Of a stretch of DNA of 64,000 nucleotides, positions 13,502 to 22,090 are shown piece after piece. The notes beneath the pieces are model-generated. The model was given only the letters and a program-made list of their open reading frames with translations, was not told the DNA's origin and ran no database searches. Position numbers and translations under genes: made by a program. Source of the stretch: Domibacillus sp. PGB-M46 (GTDB lineage Bacteria; Bacillota; Bacilli; Bacillales; Domibacillaceae). Numbering within the stretch: the stretch's first letter is position 1; each line of letters starts with the position of its first letter. The stretch lies in contig NZ_JAKGCR010000022.1 of the NCBI RefSeq assembly GCF_022668875.1, positions 1-64,000 on the forward strand, written 5' to 3'.

Positions 13502-16454
13502 GGTCATCCCCCTTAATAATCATCTCATTAATTGGTGTAAAGTCTGTCCGATTCCACTTCTCTTCCACTTTTACGCTGATCTGCGGCACCCTGTTTCCAT
13601 ACCGGTGGTTGTGTTTCGGCAGCGGCGGCTCGCCTTTTTGTTCAAGCACCTGCATTTTTACACCCATTTCCTTGTAAGCCGGTGTATGCGTAATATAATC
13701 ATGGTAGCTGCTCGTTAAATAGTTAACAGCTTCGTTATCTTCGCGTGTATTCATTGGCAGATACAGTTCATTGCCTTTCACACGGTCAGTCACTATCACC
13801 CTTACTTCTACATACCCATACGGAGAAGTAAGGCCGACTAACGTGCCGTCCTCAAGATTCCGTTCTTTCGCCAGTTCTGGGGAAACCTCAAGCCATACAT
13901 CTGGTACCTTGTGGTTCAGCCCTTTGCTCCGGTGCGTCATGTTTCCTTCATGGAAATGCTCCAGAATACGGCCGTTATTTAAATGCAGATCGAAGTCTGC
14001 ACCTGCTTGGAATGGCGGTGTCCAGTCAACGGGAACAAGTCTTGCTTTTCCATCTGGAAATGCAAAGTTTTCCGTATAGAGAAGAGGTGTATCTGTTCCG
14101 TCCGCTGCAACAGGCCATACAAGAGACTTGAACCCTTCCAGGCGTTCGTAATTAACACCTGCAAAAATAGGAGCGAGAGAAGCAGCTTCATCCATAATTT
14201 CACTTGGATGTTTGTAATTCCATTTAGCACCGAACCGGTTAGCCACCAGCTGAAAAATTTCCCAGTCAGGCTTCGAATCTCCAAGCGGCTCCATCACTTT
14301 ATAAAAACGCTGAATTCTTCTTTCTGTATTTACAAACGTCCCGTCTTTTTCAAGGCTTGGCGCAGCCGGCAGGATAACGTCAGCAAACTGGGCCGTTTTG
14401 CTGAAGAAAATGTCCTGCACAACGAAAAACTCCAGTTTTTCAAAAGCATTTTGTACAAAATTAGCGTTCGCATCGACGAGTGCCATTTCTTCACCAAATA
14501 AATACAATGCTTTCAAACGGTCGTCCTGCATCGCTTCTACCATATGATGGTTATCATGCCCAGGTTCTGTTGGAAGCGGCGTACCCCATGCTTTTTCATA
14601 CCGCTCACGCACACTCGCATCCTGTACAGGCTCATAGCCTGGGAACCAAGCTGGCATTGTGCCGAAATCACAAGCTCCCTGCACATTATTATGCCCGCGA
14701 AGCGGATAAGCTCCTGTACCTGTGCGCCCGTAATTTCCTGTAATCAAAAGAAGATTGGAAATCGCTGTACTCGCATCTGTGGCTCCTTTATGCTGAGTGA
14801 TGCCCATCGCCCACAGAGCGCAAACAGATTTGGCTTCGTGAATCATGGTGGCAATCTGTATCATCGTCTCCTGCGATAGCCCGGTTTGTTCTTCAGCATA
14901 AGCCAGTGTAAATTTATCAAGCGATTTTACGTACTCATCGAGGCCGTTGACTCTGTTTTGAAGAAATTCTTTGGCTTCCCAGCCCATATCCAGAATGTAC
15001 TTCGTAACCGCACTAATCCAGATAATATCGGTGCTTGGCTTTGGATGTACAAGGAGATCAGCCCGCTGTGCGAGCTCATGCTCCCGTATGTCGGCCACAA
15101 GCAATTTCTGCCCATGGAGCTTATGAGCTCGTTTAATACGAGTAGCCAGAACAGGGTGGGATTCAGCAGGATTCGCGCCAATGACTATGATCAGCTCCGC
15201 TGAAGAAATATCATGAATCGTCCCTGCATCTCCTCCGCGCCCAACTGTCCGAAGCAGCCCGGCTGTGGCAGGAGACTGACAGTAACGCGAGCAGTTATCG
15301 ACATTATTGGTTCCCATTACACTGCGGGCAAACTTTTGAAACAAATAATTTTCTTCGTTGGAGCATTTGGAGGAAGCAATATATCCAATGGAATCAGGCC
15401 CGTACTGCTCTTTCACGTAGCCAAGCTTTTCCTGGATTAAGTCAAGCGCTTCTTCCCATGTAGCTTCAACAAATTCATCTCCTTGACGAATTAACGGCTT
15501 TGTCAACCTCTCCTCGCTGTTTACAAAATCCCATCCCCACTTGCCTTTTACACAGGTAGAGATTCCATTAACAGGCGCTTCTTCAAGCGGCTCAATTTTT
15601 AAAATATCCCGGTCTTTTGTCCATACTTCAAAACTGCATCCGACTCCGCAATACGTACAGACGGTTTTAGTTCTCTTAATGCGCGATTTTCTCATCGCTG
15701 CTTCCACTTCGGATATGGCGAAAATCTCTTTATAGCCCGGTTCTACTTCCTTCGTCATGTCAATCATCGGTCCAAGAATTTTAGGCGGGATAGCCGTTAA
15801 GTAGCCGGCTTCTCCTAGCATCGATTTTTCCATCAAAGCGTTACAAGGGCATACATTTACACAGTGTCCGCATGACACGCAGGATGACTGGTCAATAGGC
15901 ACATCATTGTCCCAAATGACCCGCGGTACTTCACGGCTCCAGTCAATCGTCAGCGTTTCATTTACCTGCAAATCCTGACAGGCCTCTACACACCGGCCGC
16001 ACAAAATGCACTGGTCCGGTTCATAGCGGTAAAAAGGATGGGAATTGTCCGGCGGGTATGGTTTCGCTTTGAATGGATACTTTTGATGGGAAAGCCCCAT
16101 ATGCTCAACCGTGTTATGTACGGTGCAGTTTCCATTGTTATTGTCACATACCGTGCAGTACAGCTCGTGGTTTTTTAAAATTCTGGACATACCCTCATAC
16201 TGCGCTTCCTGTACAAGAACCGATTCTGTATCCACCACCATTCCAGGCTCTGCTTTCGTTACACAGGATCGAACCAGAGCGCCATTTACACTTACATAGC
16301 ATGTATCACACGTCTGGATACTGCCAAGCGCAGGCGTATAGCAGATACTGGGCACAAACATGTTTTCCTCTCTCACAACCTCGAGGACGGTTTGCCCTGG
16401 CTTTGCCGGGTACGATTTGCCGTTGATTTCGATTGAAAAATCCGGTTTATTCAT
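13461..16454 (-). CDS. yrhE: formate dehydrogenase, catalytic subunit
   Basis: A 997-aa FdhF/YrhE-type molybdoenzyme that oxidises formate to CO2. In order: an N-terminal [2Fe-2S] ferredoxin domain (Cys38, Cys49, Cys52, Cys64), a His/Cys cluster segment with CTVCDNNNGNC, two [4Fe-4S] ferredoxin motifs (CILCGRCVEAC and SCVSCGHCVNVC), the cluster next to the cofactor (CTYCGVGCSFEV) and the bis-MGD domains. The molybdenum ligand is Cys, in NCSRYCQSPAT, not selenocysteine. The ATG at 16454 follows GGAGGA by 6 nt, which is better than the longer frame. It forms an operon with the FNT channel upstream (36-bp gap) and DUF1641, HMA-like and zinc-ribbon genes downstream. The electron acceptor is probably NAD or a quinone partner encoded elsewhere. 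fdhD is not in the window. Confidence 0.93.
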   Translation of the reverse strand: MNKPDFSIEINGKSYPAKPGQTVLEVVREENMFVPSICYTPALGSIQTCDTCYVSVNGALVRSCVTKAEPGMVVDTESVLVQEAQYEGMSRILKNHELYCTVCDNNNGNCTVHNTVEHMGLSHQKYPFKAKPYPPDNSHPFYRYEPDQCILCGRCVEACQDLQVNETLTIDWSREVPRVIWDNDVPIDQSSCVSCGHCVNVCPCNALMEKSMLGEAGYLTAIPPKILGPMIDMTKEVEPGYKEIFAISEVEAAMRKSRIKRTKTVCTYCGVGCSFEVWTKDRDILKIEPLEEAPVNGISTCVKGKWGWDFVNSEERLTKPLIRQGDEFVEATWEEALDLIQEKLGYVKEQYGPDSIGYIASSKCSNEENYLFQKFARSVMGTNNVDNCSRYCQSPATAGLLRTVGRGGDAGTIHDISSAELIIVIGANPAESHPVLATRIKRAHKLHGQKLLVADIREHELAQRADLLVHPKPSTDIIWISAVTKYILDMGWEAKEFLQNRVNGLDEYVKSLDKFTLAYAEEQTGLSQETMIQIATMIHEAKSVCALWAMGITQHKGATDASTAISNLLLITGNYGRTGTGAYPLRGHNNVQGACDFGTMPAWFPGYEPVQDASVRERYEKAWGTPLPTEPGHDNHHMVEAMQDDRLKALYLFGEEMALVDANANFVQNAFEKLEFFVVQDIFFSKTAQFADVILPAAPSLEKDGTFVNTERRIQRFYKVMEPLGDSKPDWEIFQLVANRFGAKWNYKHPSEIMDEAASLAPIFAGVNYERLEGFKSLVWPVAADGTDTPLLYTENFAFPDGKARLVPVDWTPPFQAGADFDLHLNNGRILEHFHEGNMTHRSKGLNHKVPDVWLEVSPELAKERNLEDGTLVGLTSPYGYVEVRVIVTDRVKGNELYLPMNTREDNEAVNYLTSSYHDYITHTPAYKEMGVKMQVLEQKGEPPLPKHNHRYGNRVPQISVKVEEKWNRTDFTPINEMIIKGDDHGTGYPENQQKSS

Positions 16455-16490
16455 TCGTCTTCCTCCGTTACGTTTCATTGAACTTGTCAA

Positions 16491-17300
16491 TCATGCTTTA
16501 TAGGTCTCTTTTTTATCAGAGAGCGTTGTTGGGTCAGCTTTTAAATAAGCCAGCCAGTAAATCAGGGCCACAAACAGGGCGCCGCCAGCCGCATTTCCAA
16601 GGAAGACAGGAACGAAGTTTTGTATGTAGTCTCCCCAGTCAGCGTGACCAGCAAAAATGGCGGCTGGAATAATGAACATGTTGGCTACAACGTGCTGAAA
16701 ACCAATCGCTACAAATCCCATAATGGGAAACCAGACGGCCAGTATTTTTCCACTTATGTCTTCGGCGCCATATGACTGCCAAACCGCCAGCCCTACGAGC
16801 CAGTTACAGCCAATCGCGGAAAAAAAGCTTTGCCAGAATCCGGTTTCTATTTTCGCCGCGGCTGTGTGGACAGTTTTGTCTAAAAAAGGGCCCGTTTCGG
16901 TTAGTCCAACTAGATGACCAAACACGTAGGCGACAAACAGCGCACCGACAAAGTTACTGATTGTAATCCAAAACCAGTTGGAAAACAACTGGCCGGCAGT
17001 GATCTTTTTATGCAAACATGCAATCGTGACTGCCACCATATTGCCGGTTAACAATTCGCCTCCTGCCACAATGATTAACACAAGGCCAAGCGGAAAAACG
17101 GCTGCTCCTAAAAATTGTCCAAATGATCCCCATTCTGCCGGCAAATCACCGGTGACCCGAATGTAAAGAAGATAGCCGATTGCAATAAACGCTCCTCCTA
17201 AAAAACCTAATAGAAGCATGCTTTGGAGCGGAAGCTCTGCTTTTGTTTTGCCTGTTTCAACAGCAATTTGTGCAATTTTTTTCGGGGGCTGAAATCCCAT
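16491..17300 (-). CDS. yrhG: formate/nitrite transporter (FNT) family channel
   Basis: A 269-aa six-helix membrane protein of the FocA/NirC family, the same size as B. subtilis YrhG (266 aa). Family marks include FIAIGYLLYIRV in TM1, GGELLTGNM and a GFQHVVANMF loop carrying the His-Asn pair near the pore. It is the first gene of the formate dehydrogenase operon, so formate uptake or release fits best. TAGGAGGA precedes the ATG. Only 55 bp separate it from the divergent winged-helix gene; this gap contains AGCAA/TTGCT (17326-17341), which could be a shared operator. Confidence 0.92.
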   Translation of the reverse strand: MGFQPPKKIAQIAVETGKTKAELPLQSMLLLGFLGGAFIAIGYLLYIRVTGDLPAEWGSFGQFLGAAVFPLGLVLIIVAGGELLTGNMVAVTIACLHKKITAGQLFSNWFWITISNFVGALFVAYVFGHLVGLTETGPFLDKTVHTAAAKIETGFWQSFFSAIGCNWLVGLAVWQSYGAEDISGKILAVWFPIMGFVAIGFQHVVANMFIIPAAIFAGHADWGDYIQNFVPVFLGNAAGGALFVALIYWLAYLKADPTTLSDKKETYKA

Positions 17301-17355
17301 TGGAAAATCCTCCTAATCTTTACAAGCAATATTGTTTGCTGATTTAGGAGAAATT

Positions 17356-17613
17356 ATGAGTGTTTTTAATTTATTAAAGAAAGAAGGAATGAAAATGGAT
17401 AAAGGAGTTTTATTGCAGCGCGTGCAGGCAATGATTGTTTCATCCACGAAAAAGCCAAAGCAGATGATTCTGTCTACAGTCAAAATGGCAGATTTATTAG
17501 GTGTTTCGCCGGAAGAAATCAGTCAGGGACTAAATGAGCTTGTAAAGGAAGGGCGTTTAAAGCAGTCGAAACTCAAAGAGGCGCCTCATCATGAGGTTTA
17601 TTTCCTGCCTTAA
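17356..17613 (+). CDS. small winged-helix protein
   Basis: An 85-aa protein with a predicted winged helix-turn-helix: LSTVKMADLLGVSPEEISQGL as HTH, then LVKEGRLKQSKL and a short wing. The start ATG at 17356 follows TTAGGAGA by 6 nt; the longer frame adds eight codons without support. It is divergent from the FNT-formate dehydrogenase operon with a 55-bp intergenic region, so it may regulate that operon. Proteins of this form are found beside molybdoenzyme operons in other Bacillus, but I cannot name it. The downstream stretch has no clear terminator other than the inverted repeat at 17690-17754. Confidence 0.75.
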   Translation: MSVFNLLKKEGMKMDKGVLLQRVQAMIVSSTKKPKQMILSTVKMADLLGVSPEEISQGLNELVKEGRLKQSKLKEAPHHEVYFLP

Positions 17614-17689
17614 TCATGCGCGTGTTAGAGGAAAATAATACGGAAGCAGAGGAAGATGTGGAAGTTAACGTTTAGGCAGTATGGGATGC

Positions 17690-17754
17690 AAGTGGCATTC
17701 TCTTTTGGAATAGATAGATCACGATAAGAGTTCAGCCAAAGAGTTCTGCCACTT
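17690..17754. repeat. 65-bp imperfect inverted repeat
   Basis: AAGTGGCA and TGCCACTT at the ends are followed inward by CTCTTTTGG and CCAAAGAG, giving two 8-bp helices with a small internal loop. No T-run follows on either strand. It lies between the converging winged-helix and MocR genes and may be a decayed miniature element or a weak transcription barrier. Confidence 0.5.
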
Positions 17755-17798
17755 GGCCATACAATATTACATTCAATTGGTGCGGCACCAAAGCTTTC

Positions 17799-19220
17799 TC
17801 ACGTTTTCTCATTCAGGGACCGGCTTATATGGACAAGCTGCCTAATCCCTTCTCTGATTTTTGTTTCATTCATATAGGAATAAGTTAACCGAATTCTTGA
17901 GCGGTCCTGGCCATATGGGTCAAAATAAACGCCTGGCACAAAAGAAACCGACTGCTCGATGGTCCTTTTCAACAAACAGCTGCCGTCTATATGGTCAGGG
18001 AGTTCTACCCACAGATTCAGTCCTCCTTTAGGGCTTTCCCACTTCCAGTTAGTCTCGGATAGTTCTTCTTCCATAATTTCCTTCCGGATTTGCAAAGCAA
18101 TTCTCAGCTTGCTGAAGTGCTGCTGCATTCGTTCAGAGTGAAAAAAGTGTAGGAATATCTTTTGATTCAGCAGCGGGGATCCGTTGTCTGCCAGTGATTT
18201 GACGGTGATTAATGACTGTCTTAAGGCCGGCGGGCAGAGCATCGCCGCAACCCGGAGACCGGGTGATACATATTTACAGAAACTTCGAACATAAATAACA
18301 GATCCTGCCGTATCAAATGTGTAAACAGGCGGTGCTGCCTGATTTTGGAAATAAATATCCGGATAAGCATCGTCTTCCACAAGCAGGCAGTGATACTGTT
18401 CGGCAAGCTCTACCAGTCTTTTCCGCTGAAAAACTGGTACTACATAGCCGGTCGGATTATGAAATGTCGGATTTATATAAAAAAGTCTTGGCTTATAGGT
18501 TTTCATACAGTACTCGATCCGATCGAGGTCATATCCGTTTTCTGTTATATTGACCGCTATAATATTGGCCCCATGGTTTTTAAACGTGTCAATGGCAGCA
18601 CTATAGGTGGGCCGCTCAAACAGTACTGTATCTCTTGGTTTGACAAAAGCCTGGGCAATCAAATGAATCGCCTGCTGAGAACCGGTTGTAATGAGAACAT
18701 TTTCGGGTGTCACGTATGTTTTATGTATGCTTATAAAGTAATGCGCCAGTGATTCACGCAATTCGGGGTCTCCTTCTACAGTAGCGTAGGTAGCCAGCAC
18801 CTTCGGATACAGGTCAAATACTCTTTTTACGTAATGAGATAAGTAATGGTTTGGCAGCAAATTAGGGTCGATAAGTGCCTGTGAAAATTGGTAATCAACA
18901 GAAGCAGCATGAAGAGCAGCAAGCTGGTTTTCTTTTCGGTACGCCGGCACAATAGGCATATCTGCTTCTTCCTGTCTAAAGCTTCCAGTCTTTACGTAGT
19001 AGCCTTTTTTATCGACTACATACACCTTGTTTTGTTCTTTTAGCAGCTGAAACGCTTTAAAAACCGTGAGCCGGTGGACATTCATTTCCAGGGACAGCTG
19101 GCGGATGGACGGAAGTTTCTCATGTTCCTTCCATTCTCCTCTTTCAATCCGCTGCAGGATAAAATCATATACCTGCTCAAAAAGAAAGCCGTTCTCGTTT
19201 TTTCTTTTGACTTTACTCAC
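17799..19220 (-). CDS. MocR-type transcriptional regulator (GntR HTH + aminotransferase)
   Basis: A 473-aa MocR/GabR-type regulator: a GntR winged helix at residues 8-75 (KLPSIRQLSLEMNVHRLTVF) fused to a fold-type I aminotransferase domain with the PLP lysine in RSFCKYVSPGLR and NPTFHNPTGYVVP as substrate-loop signature. Such proteins use PLP-bound metabolites as effectors and rarely act as enzymes. It is divergent from an EamA exporter, the same pairing as YcxD/YcxC in B. subtilis. The start is GTG at 19220 with a poor ribosome site (GGAG very close), so the exact start is uncertain. Two CTGTTCT direct repeats 19 bp apart lie in the intergenic region. Confidence 0.9.
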   Translation of the reverse strand: MSKVKRKNENGFLFEQVYDFILQRIERGEWKEHEKLPSIRQLSLEMNVHRLTVFKAFQLLKEQNKVYVVDKKGYYVKTGSFRQEEADMPIVPAYRKENQLAALHAASVDYQFSQALIDPNLLPNHYLSHYVKRVFDLYPKVLATYATVEGDPELRESLAHYFISIHKTYVTPENVLITTGSQQAIHLIAQAFVKPRDTVLFERPTYSAAIDTFKNHGANIIAVNITENGYDLDRIEYCMKTYKPRLFYINPTFHNPTGYVVPVFQRKRLVELAEQYHCLLVEDDAYPDIYFQNQAAPPVYTFDTAGSVIYVRSFCKYVSPGLRVAAMLCPPALRQSLITVKSLADNGSPLLNQKIFLHFFHSERMQQHFSKLRIALQIRKEIMEEELSETNWKWESPKGGLNLWVELPDHIDGSCLLKRTIEQSVSFVPGVYFDPYGQDRSRIRLTYSYMNETKIREGIRQLVHISRSLNEKT

Positions 19221-19267
19221 ACTCCACGCCCCCTTCTATCCCTAGTGTACCACGCAGTTTTTTCGTT

Positions 19268-19293
19268 CTGTTCTGTTTCTTCCAAACTGTTCT
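19268..19293. promoter_or_regulatory. direct repeats, candidate MocR sites
   Basis: CTGTTCT at 19268-19274 and again at 19287-19293, 19 bp apart (about two helical turns), between the divergent MocR and EamA genes. MocR/GabR proteins usually bind direct repeats, so these are the best operator candidates. Confidence 0.45.
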
Positions 19294-19333
19294 ATTGATG
19301 CAGGTTTATGATGGGAGCAAGGAGGTTGTAAAG

Positions 19334-20245
19334 ATGATTCTTTTGTTCTATGTATGGATGTGCCTCATTTTCGGTACTACTTTTTTAGCGATTAAACTGG
19401 GCGTAGATGCTGGCGCGTCCCCGTTTTTTTCAGCTGGACTCCGCTTTTTTGGTGCTGGTGCGCTTTTGTTTTTCCTTATACGCATCAAAGAAAGGGCTCC
19501 CTTTGCCCTGCTGATCAGCCGGGATCTTTTTCTGATTGGAACCGGCCTTACATTTGGCACGTTTGCTACGCTGTATTGGGCGGAACAGTTCGTGTCCTCG
19601 GGCACGGCGGCCGTTTTGTCTGCCACTGCGCCTATGATAATTTTAGGTATGCAGACATTCGGTTTGAAACAAAAAATGCAGCCGTCTGCGATGATGGGCT
19701 GCGCGGCGGGAATTATAGGTGTGTTTCTGCTAATTCTGCCTAACCTTTCTTTATCCATGAATGCTTACTGGCTGTCCGGCTGTTTCGCTATTATACTTGG
19801 CCAGGTATTTTACGCCGGCGGAACGCTTTACGCAAGGCGATCAAAAGAAACGGCGGTGTCGCCAATCGCTTTGAACGCCGTCCAAATGATGCATGGCGGG
19901 CTGCTGCTGTTTGTGCTGTCATTCTTTACAGAAAACGGTCAGCTGTCTTCTTTAAACCAGCCGGTTTTTCTGCTCTCACTGCTCTATCTTACCGTTGTCG
20001 GCTCTATGATCGGCCACACCCTGTATTATTATTTAGTCATAAAAACCAATCCAGTATTCCCGTCTACCTGGCTTTATATTTCGCCATTGATTGCTGTTAT
20101 GGCAGGCTTTTTGTTTTACGGCGAAGAGCTGTCCCGGATGACGTTAATCTCATCCATCACAATCATTGCCGGTACGATACTGGTGAATGCAGAAGCATTA
20201 AAGTCACTGGCGAGAAAAAGAAGTTTGGTTCGAAAGCCATCTTAA
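19334..20245 (+). CDS. EamA-family (DMT) transporter
   Basis: A 303-aa ten-helix drug/metabolite transporter with two EamA repeats; FGTTFLAIKLGVDAG near the N-terminus and YWAEQFVSSGTAAVLSATAP are typical. The ATG at 19334 has AAGGAGG 8 nt upstream; the longer frame starts 13 codons earlier without a ribosome site. Divergently transcribed from the MocR regulator, which probably activates it in response to an amino acid or vitamin-related ligand; likely an exporter. Its stop codon lies inside the hairpin of the shared terminator. Confidence 0.88.
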   Translation: MILLFYVWMCLIFGTTFLAIKLGVDAGASPFFSAGLRFFGAGALLFFLIRIKERAPFALLISRDLFLIGTGLTFGTFATLYWAEQFVSSGTAAVLSATAPMIILGMQTFGLKQKMQPSAMMGCAAGIIGVFLLILPNLSLSMNAYWLSGCFAIILGQVFYAGGTLYARRSKETAVSPIALNAVQMMHGGLLLFVLSFFTENGQLSSLNQPVFLLSLLYLTVVGSMIGHTLYYYLVIKTNPVFPSTWLYISPLIAVMAGFLFYGEELSRMTLISSITIIAGTILVNAEALKSLARKRSLVRKPS

Positions 20246-20272
20246 AAAGTGGAGGTTATCCCTCCACTTTTT
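20244..20272. terminator. bidirectional terminator overlapping two stop codons
   Basis: 12-bp perfect stem AAAAAGTGGAGG/CCTCCACTTTTT with a 5-nt loop. The EamA stop (20243-20245) and the diguanylate cyclase stop (20256-20258) both overlap it, so two converging genes share one element with no spacer. Confidence 0.88.
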
Positions 20273-21845
20273 GATATGAAATAGTCGTTCCATTTCTTCC
20301 TTCAGATTTGGATTGATACAAAGCTCTATCAGCAAACTGAAAAAGTTCTGGCAGTGAACTTGTCTGCCGCGGAAACTCAGAGATGCCAAGAGAGATGGTG
20401 ACAGACCTTTCCTTTATTTTTATCTGGTTTTCTACAGCTATTCTTATTTTTTCTGCGATACTATAGGCTTCTAACGCATTAGTATGCGGAAATAAAATAA
20501 CGAACTCTTCTCCGCCATACCGAAAATAAAGGTCGGTTTTCCGGACAACAGAACGAATGGTAGCCACCAGCTTTTTTAATGTTTCATCTCCCATATGATG
20601 CCCATACGTGTCATTTATTTGTTTGAAGTAATCAACATCTATGACGACAAGAGAAAATGGCCGCCTTTGCGCCGCCCAGCTTTCCATCACCTCATCTAAA
20701 TCTCTGCGATTCGGAATACCAGTCAATGGGTCCGTCCTGGCCGCTCGATTCAGCTGCTGATTATTTTCCTGTACTGCTTTTACCGCAATCATCACACTCT
20801 TAGTCAGAAAGTCTGCTTCACGGTTCCAATGAGATTGTTCCTTGGGAACCTCTGCCGGCTTGCCTGATGCAAGCTGATTCATTAGACCAGCCAAATAAAT
20901 AAAAGGAGCGGCAAGCTTTCTGGCAATCATAATCGCTAATGTCAGCAGGAGAAGAAATGGGGGCAGCATTCTCACGGCTAATTCCTTCATGTGGTTAAGC
21001 AAAACATCCTGAACATATGAAACAGGAGTCTGCTGGATAACGCCCCACCCGATGTCAGGTACCACATTATAAGCGGCAAGCATAGGCACGCCTGCTAAAT
21101 TTGTAATTCTTTCAGTCCCGCTTTGTCCCTGCATTACCTTGTGGACAACTGGGTTTGATTTGTGATCCAGTCCGATACGCTGTTGTACAGGATGAAATAA
21201 AACCGTGCCATCGGACCCTACCACATAGTAATAGGAACCGTTTTCATCAATTGCTCCATTACCTAGTATTTCATTTAAAACATTTGCTTCATGAAGGTAG
21301 ATACTGCCGCCAATCATCCCTTTGTATTGCCCCTTTTTATCATACAGCGGCTGACTCATTAAGACGATTAGACGTCCTGAAGGGCCAATATAAGGTTCTG
21401 TTAGAGCCGGCTTCTTGGCATCAAGAACTTTTTTAGTCTCCCCTGTCGTAATGACTTGCCCTCTAAGTCCAATTTTTGAAGGAGCAATACCGCGCACACA
21501 TCCTGTTTCATCGATCCATGAAAGAGAGTTAAAGTAGCGGCTGCTGCTTTGTAAAAGTTCCAGCTGCTTTTGAATTTCCTCATCGCTTAAAACATCTTTC
21601 TCCTGCAGAAATGCAGCCGTTCCTTCAAGACTTAATCGCATCGAGCCAAACAATGAATCAACAGACTGGCTGATTTTGCTTGATTTAGAATAGTTAGCAG
21701 AAAGATAGGTTTCTGTGAGTGTTTCCTTCTCAGATTGATAAGATGAAATCATTATAATAAGAACCATTAATATAACAGAGATGCTTACAAGACCAGTGAA
21801 CAAGGTGGCCAAACTTACCTTATGATTAGTAAACAATTGCTTCAT
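20256..21845 (-). CDS. membrane diguanylate cyclase with extracellular dCache sensor
   Basis: A 529-aa signalling protein. TM1 (about residues 13-33) and TM2 (about 291-309) flank a 250-residue extracellular dCache domain, followed by a short HAMP-like linker and a GGDEF domain (about 365-529). The active site is RYGGEEF, with VVIDVDYFKQIND and TDPLTGIPNRRD upstream, so it should make c-di-GMP from GTP. The inhibitory I-site RKTD is exactly five residues before GGEEF, implying product feedback. The ATG at 21845 follows AAGGAGA by 6 nt. Monocistronic. It is the only c-di-GMP enzyme in the window and may feed the c-di-GMP riboswitch upstream of sinI. Confidence 0.93.
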   Translation of the reverse strand: MKQLFTNHKVSLATLFTGLVSISVILMVLIIMISSYQSEKETLTETYLSANYSKSSKISQSVDSLFGSMRLSLEGTAAFLQEKDVLSDEEIQKQLELLQSSSRYFNSLSWIDETGCVRGIAPSKIGLRGQVITTGETKKVLDAKKPALTEPYIGPSGRLIVLMSQPLYDKKGQYKGMIGGSIYLHEANVLNEILGNGAIDENGSYYYVVGSDGTVLFHPVQQRIGLDHKSNPVVHKVMQGQSGTERITNLAGVPMLAAYNVVPDIGWGVIQQTPVSYVQDVLLNHMKELAVRMLPPFLLLLTLAIMIARKLAAPFIYLAGLMNQLASGKPAEVPKEQSHWNREADFLTKSVMIAVKAVQENNQQLNRAARTDPLTGIPNRRDLDEVMESWAAQRRPFSLVVIDVDYFKQINDTYGHHMGDETLKKLVATIRSVVRKTDLYFRYGGEEFVILFPHTNALEAYSIAEKIRIAVENQIKIKERSVTISLGISEFPRQTSSLPELFQFADRALYQSKSEGRNGTTISYQKVEG

Positions 21846-22090
21846 GGGTGTCTCCTTAATTCTGAAAAAGAATAATCATTTATCCACTAGCCATCCCTTT
21901 ATTATAAAACATACACGTTAAAATATATAGCCTTTCGGGGCAACTATAGGGGATAATAAGCCTTTATCTGCAGGAATTTTTATTGAGAAGCTCTTTCGGC
22001 TATTCTACCTATTAAGAAGGACAAAGTTTCTTTTTTTATCTACATAGATAAAAGGGTTACGTTATACTAAACATTGAGGAGGAACATATT

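Noticed and set aside
17616-17675. 19-codon frame right after the winged-helix gene
   Set aside because: Acidic composition is peptide-like but there is no ribosome site and no homologue known to me.
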